A program made the position numbers and the translations under genes. From CBDATA01 sp965215615 (GTDB lineage Bacteria > Acidobacteriota > Vicinamibacteria > Marinacidobacterales > Marinacidobacteraceae), in the NCBI GenBank assembly GCA_965215615.1, contig OZ244068.1:2852001-2916000 (forward strand): DNA of 64,000 bases, written 5' to 3'. Shown here piece after piece: positions 63,934 to 64,000 of the stretch; the first letter of the stretch is position 1, and every line of letters starts with the position of its first letter. The notes beneath the pieces were generated by a model, which saw only the letters and a program-made list of their open reading frames with translations, searched no databases and was not told the origin of the DNA.

Positions 63934-64000
63934 TCAGGCCGGTTCGAACCCGGCGATGATCCAGCGGGAGAGCACTTCGGCCCCGAACTGGTTCATCAGG
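63934..64000 (-). CDS. C-terminal end of an unidentified protein, cut by window edge
   Basis: The minus-strand frame ends NQFGAEVLSRWIIAGFEPA then TGA. Only about 21 codons are visible and I cannot assign a family. It lies 10 bases upstream of the pyrE start, so the two are probably in one operon. Confidence 0.5.
   Translation of the reverse strand, partial: LMNQFGAEVLSRWIIAGFEPA

Noticed and set aside
63941..63960. GGTTCGAACC resembling a tRNA T-arm
   Set aside because: No acceptor or anticodon stem can be formed around it; it lies at the end of a coding frame.

Overview
The window is about 64 kb of dense, GC-rich DNA from a chromosome. Almost no stretch over 200 bases lacks a gene, and many neighbours overlap by 1-4 bases at ATGA, GTGA or TGATG junctions. 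The host is a Gram-negative (diderm) bacterium: there is a TonB-dependent receptor, a porin-like barrel, several lipoproteins and a SurA-like chaperone. The gliding-type ABC set (GldA, a GldF-GldG fusion, a DUF4340 protein), MauG-like cytochromes and secreted amidohydrolases are common in Acidobacteriota, Gemmatimonadota and Myxococcota. I lean to Acidobacteriota, at low confidence. No rRNA or other marker fixes the phylum.

Layout. 1-4484: end of an M14 peptidase, an AlbA_2-type regulator bracketed by repeated GTTATGA/TCATAAC operator-like sites, and a lipoprotein amidohydrolase. 4481-15944: a defence island read on the minus strand. It starts with a type I restriction-modification operon (hsdM, a small ORF, hsdS, three small accessory genes, hsdR). 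A scar made of fragments of other genes follows, then a RecQ helicase fused to a phosphoribosyltransferase and a DprA-like protein. 16010-19315: a GMC oxidoreductase with its small subunit, and a divergent squalene/phytoene synthase-like gene. 19231-21404: a second accessory insert (Fic protein with its own operator, and an orphan beta-class DNA methyltransferase). 21414-29486: Gld-type ABC operon, beta-propeller/MauG cytochrome, VOC protein, porin.

29522-44030 is mostly housekeeping: tRNA-Asn, recR-ybaB-dnaX, tRNA-Ser, asparaginase, PpiC/SurA, moaA with a double FKBP lipoprotein and thioredoxin, CDF transporter, hemerythrin, a Cys/Met-metabolism PLP enzyme, a QueD-like protein, a hydratase, SulP, a PepSY protein, an SDR and a MerC-like protein. 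44058-48021 is a third accessory stretch: VapBC, an isoaspartyl peptidase, an AAA_14/DUF4143 ATPase behind a perfect 24-base palindrome, and a PIN toxin with a chimeric upstream ORF. 48023-64000: M1 aminopeptidase, TonB receptor, tRNA-Arg and tRNA-Glu, GNAT-like protein, PspC, rhomboid, DegT aminotransferase and epimerase, RsmI, a GlmU-like acetyltransferase with no recognisable pyrophosphorylase domain, a GlmS-like isomerase with no glutaminase domain, a UvrD helicase, a class-I amidotransferase, a D-aminoacylase-type amidohydrolase, PyrE and the end of one more gene.

The best candidates for something undescribed are the RecQ-phosphoribosyltransferase/DprA cassette next to the type I operon, the gene-fragment scar at 7842-8030 that records recombination in this hotspot, and the cargo genes carried inside the hsd operon by overlapping stops and starts.
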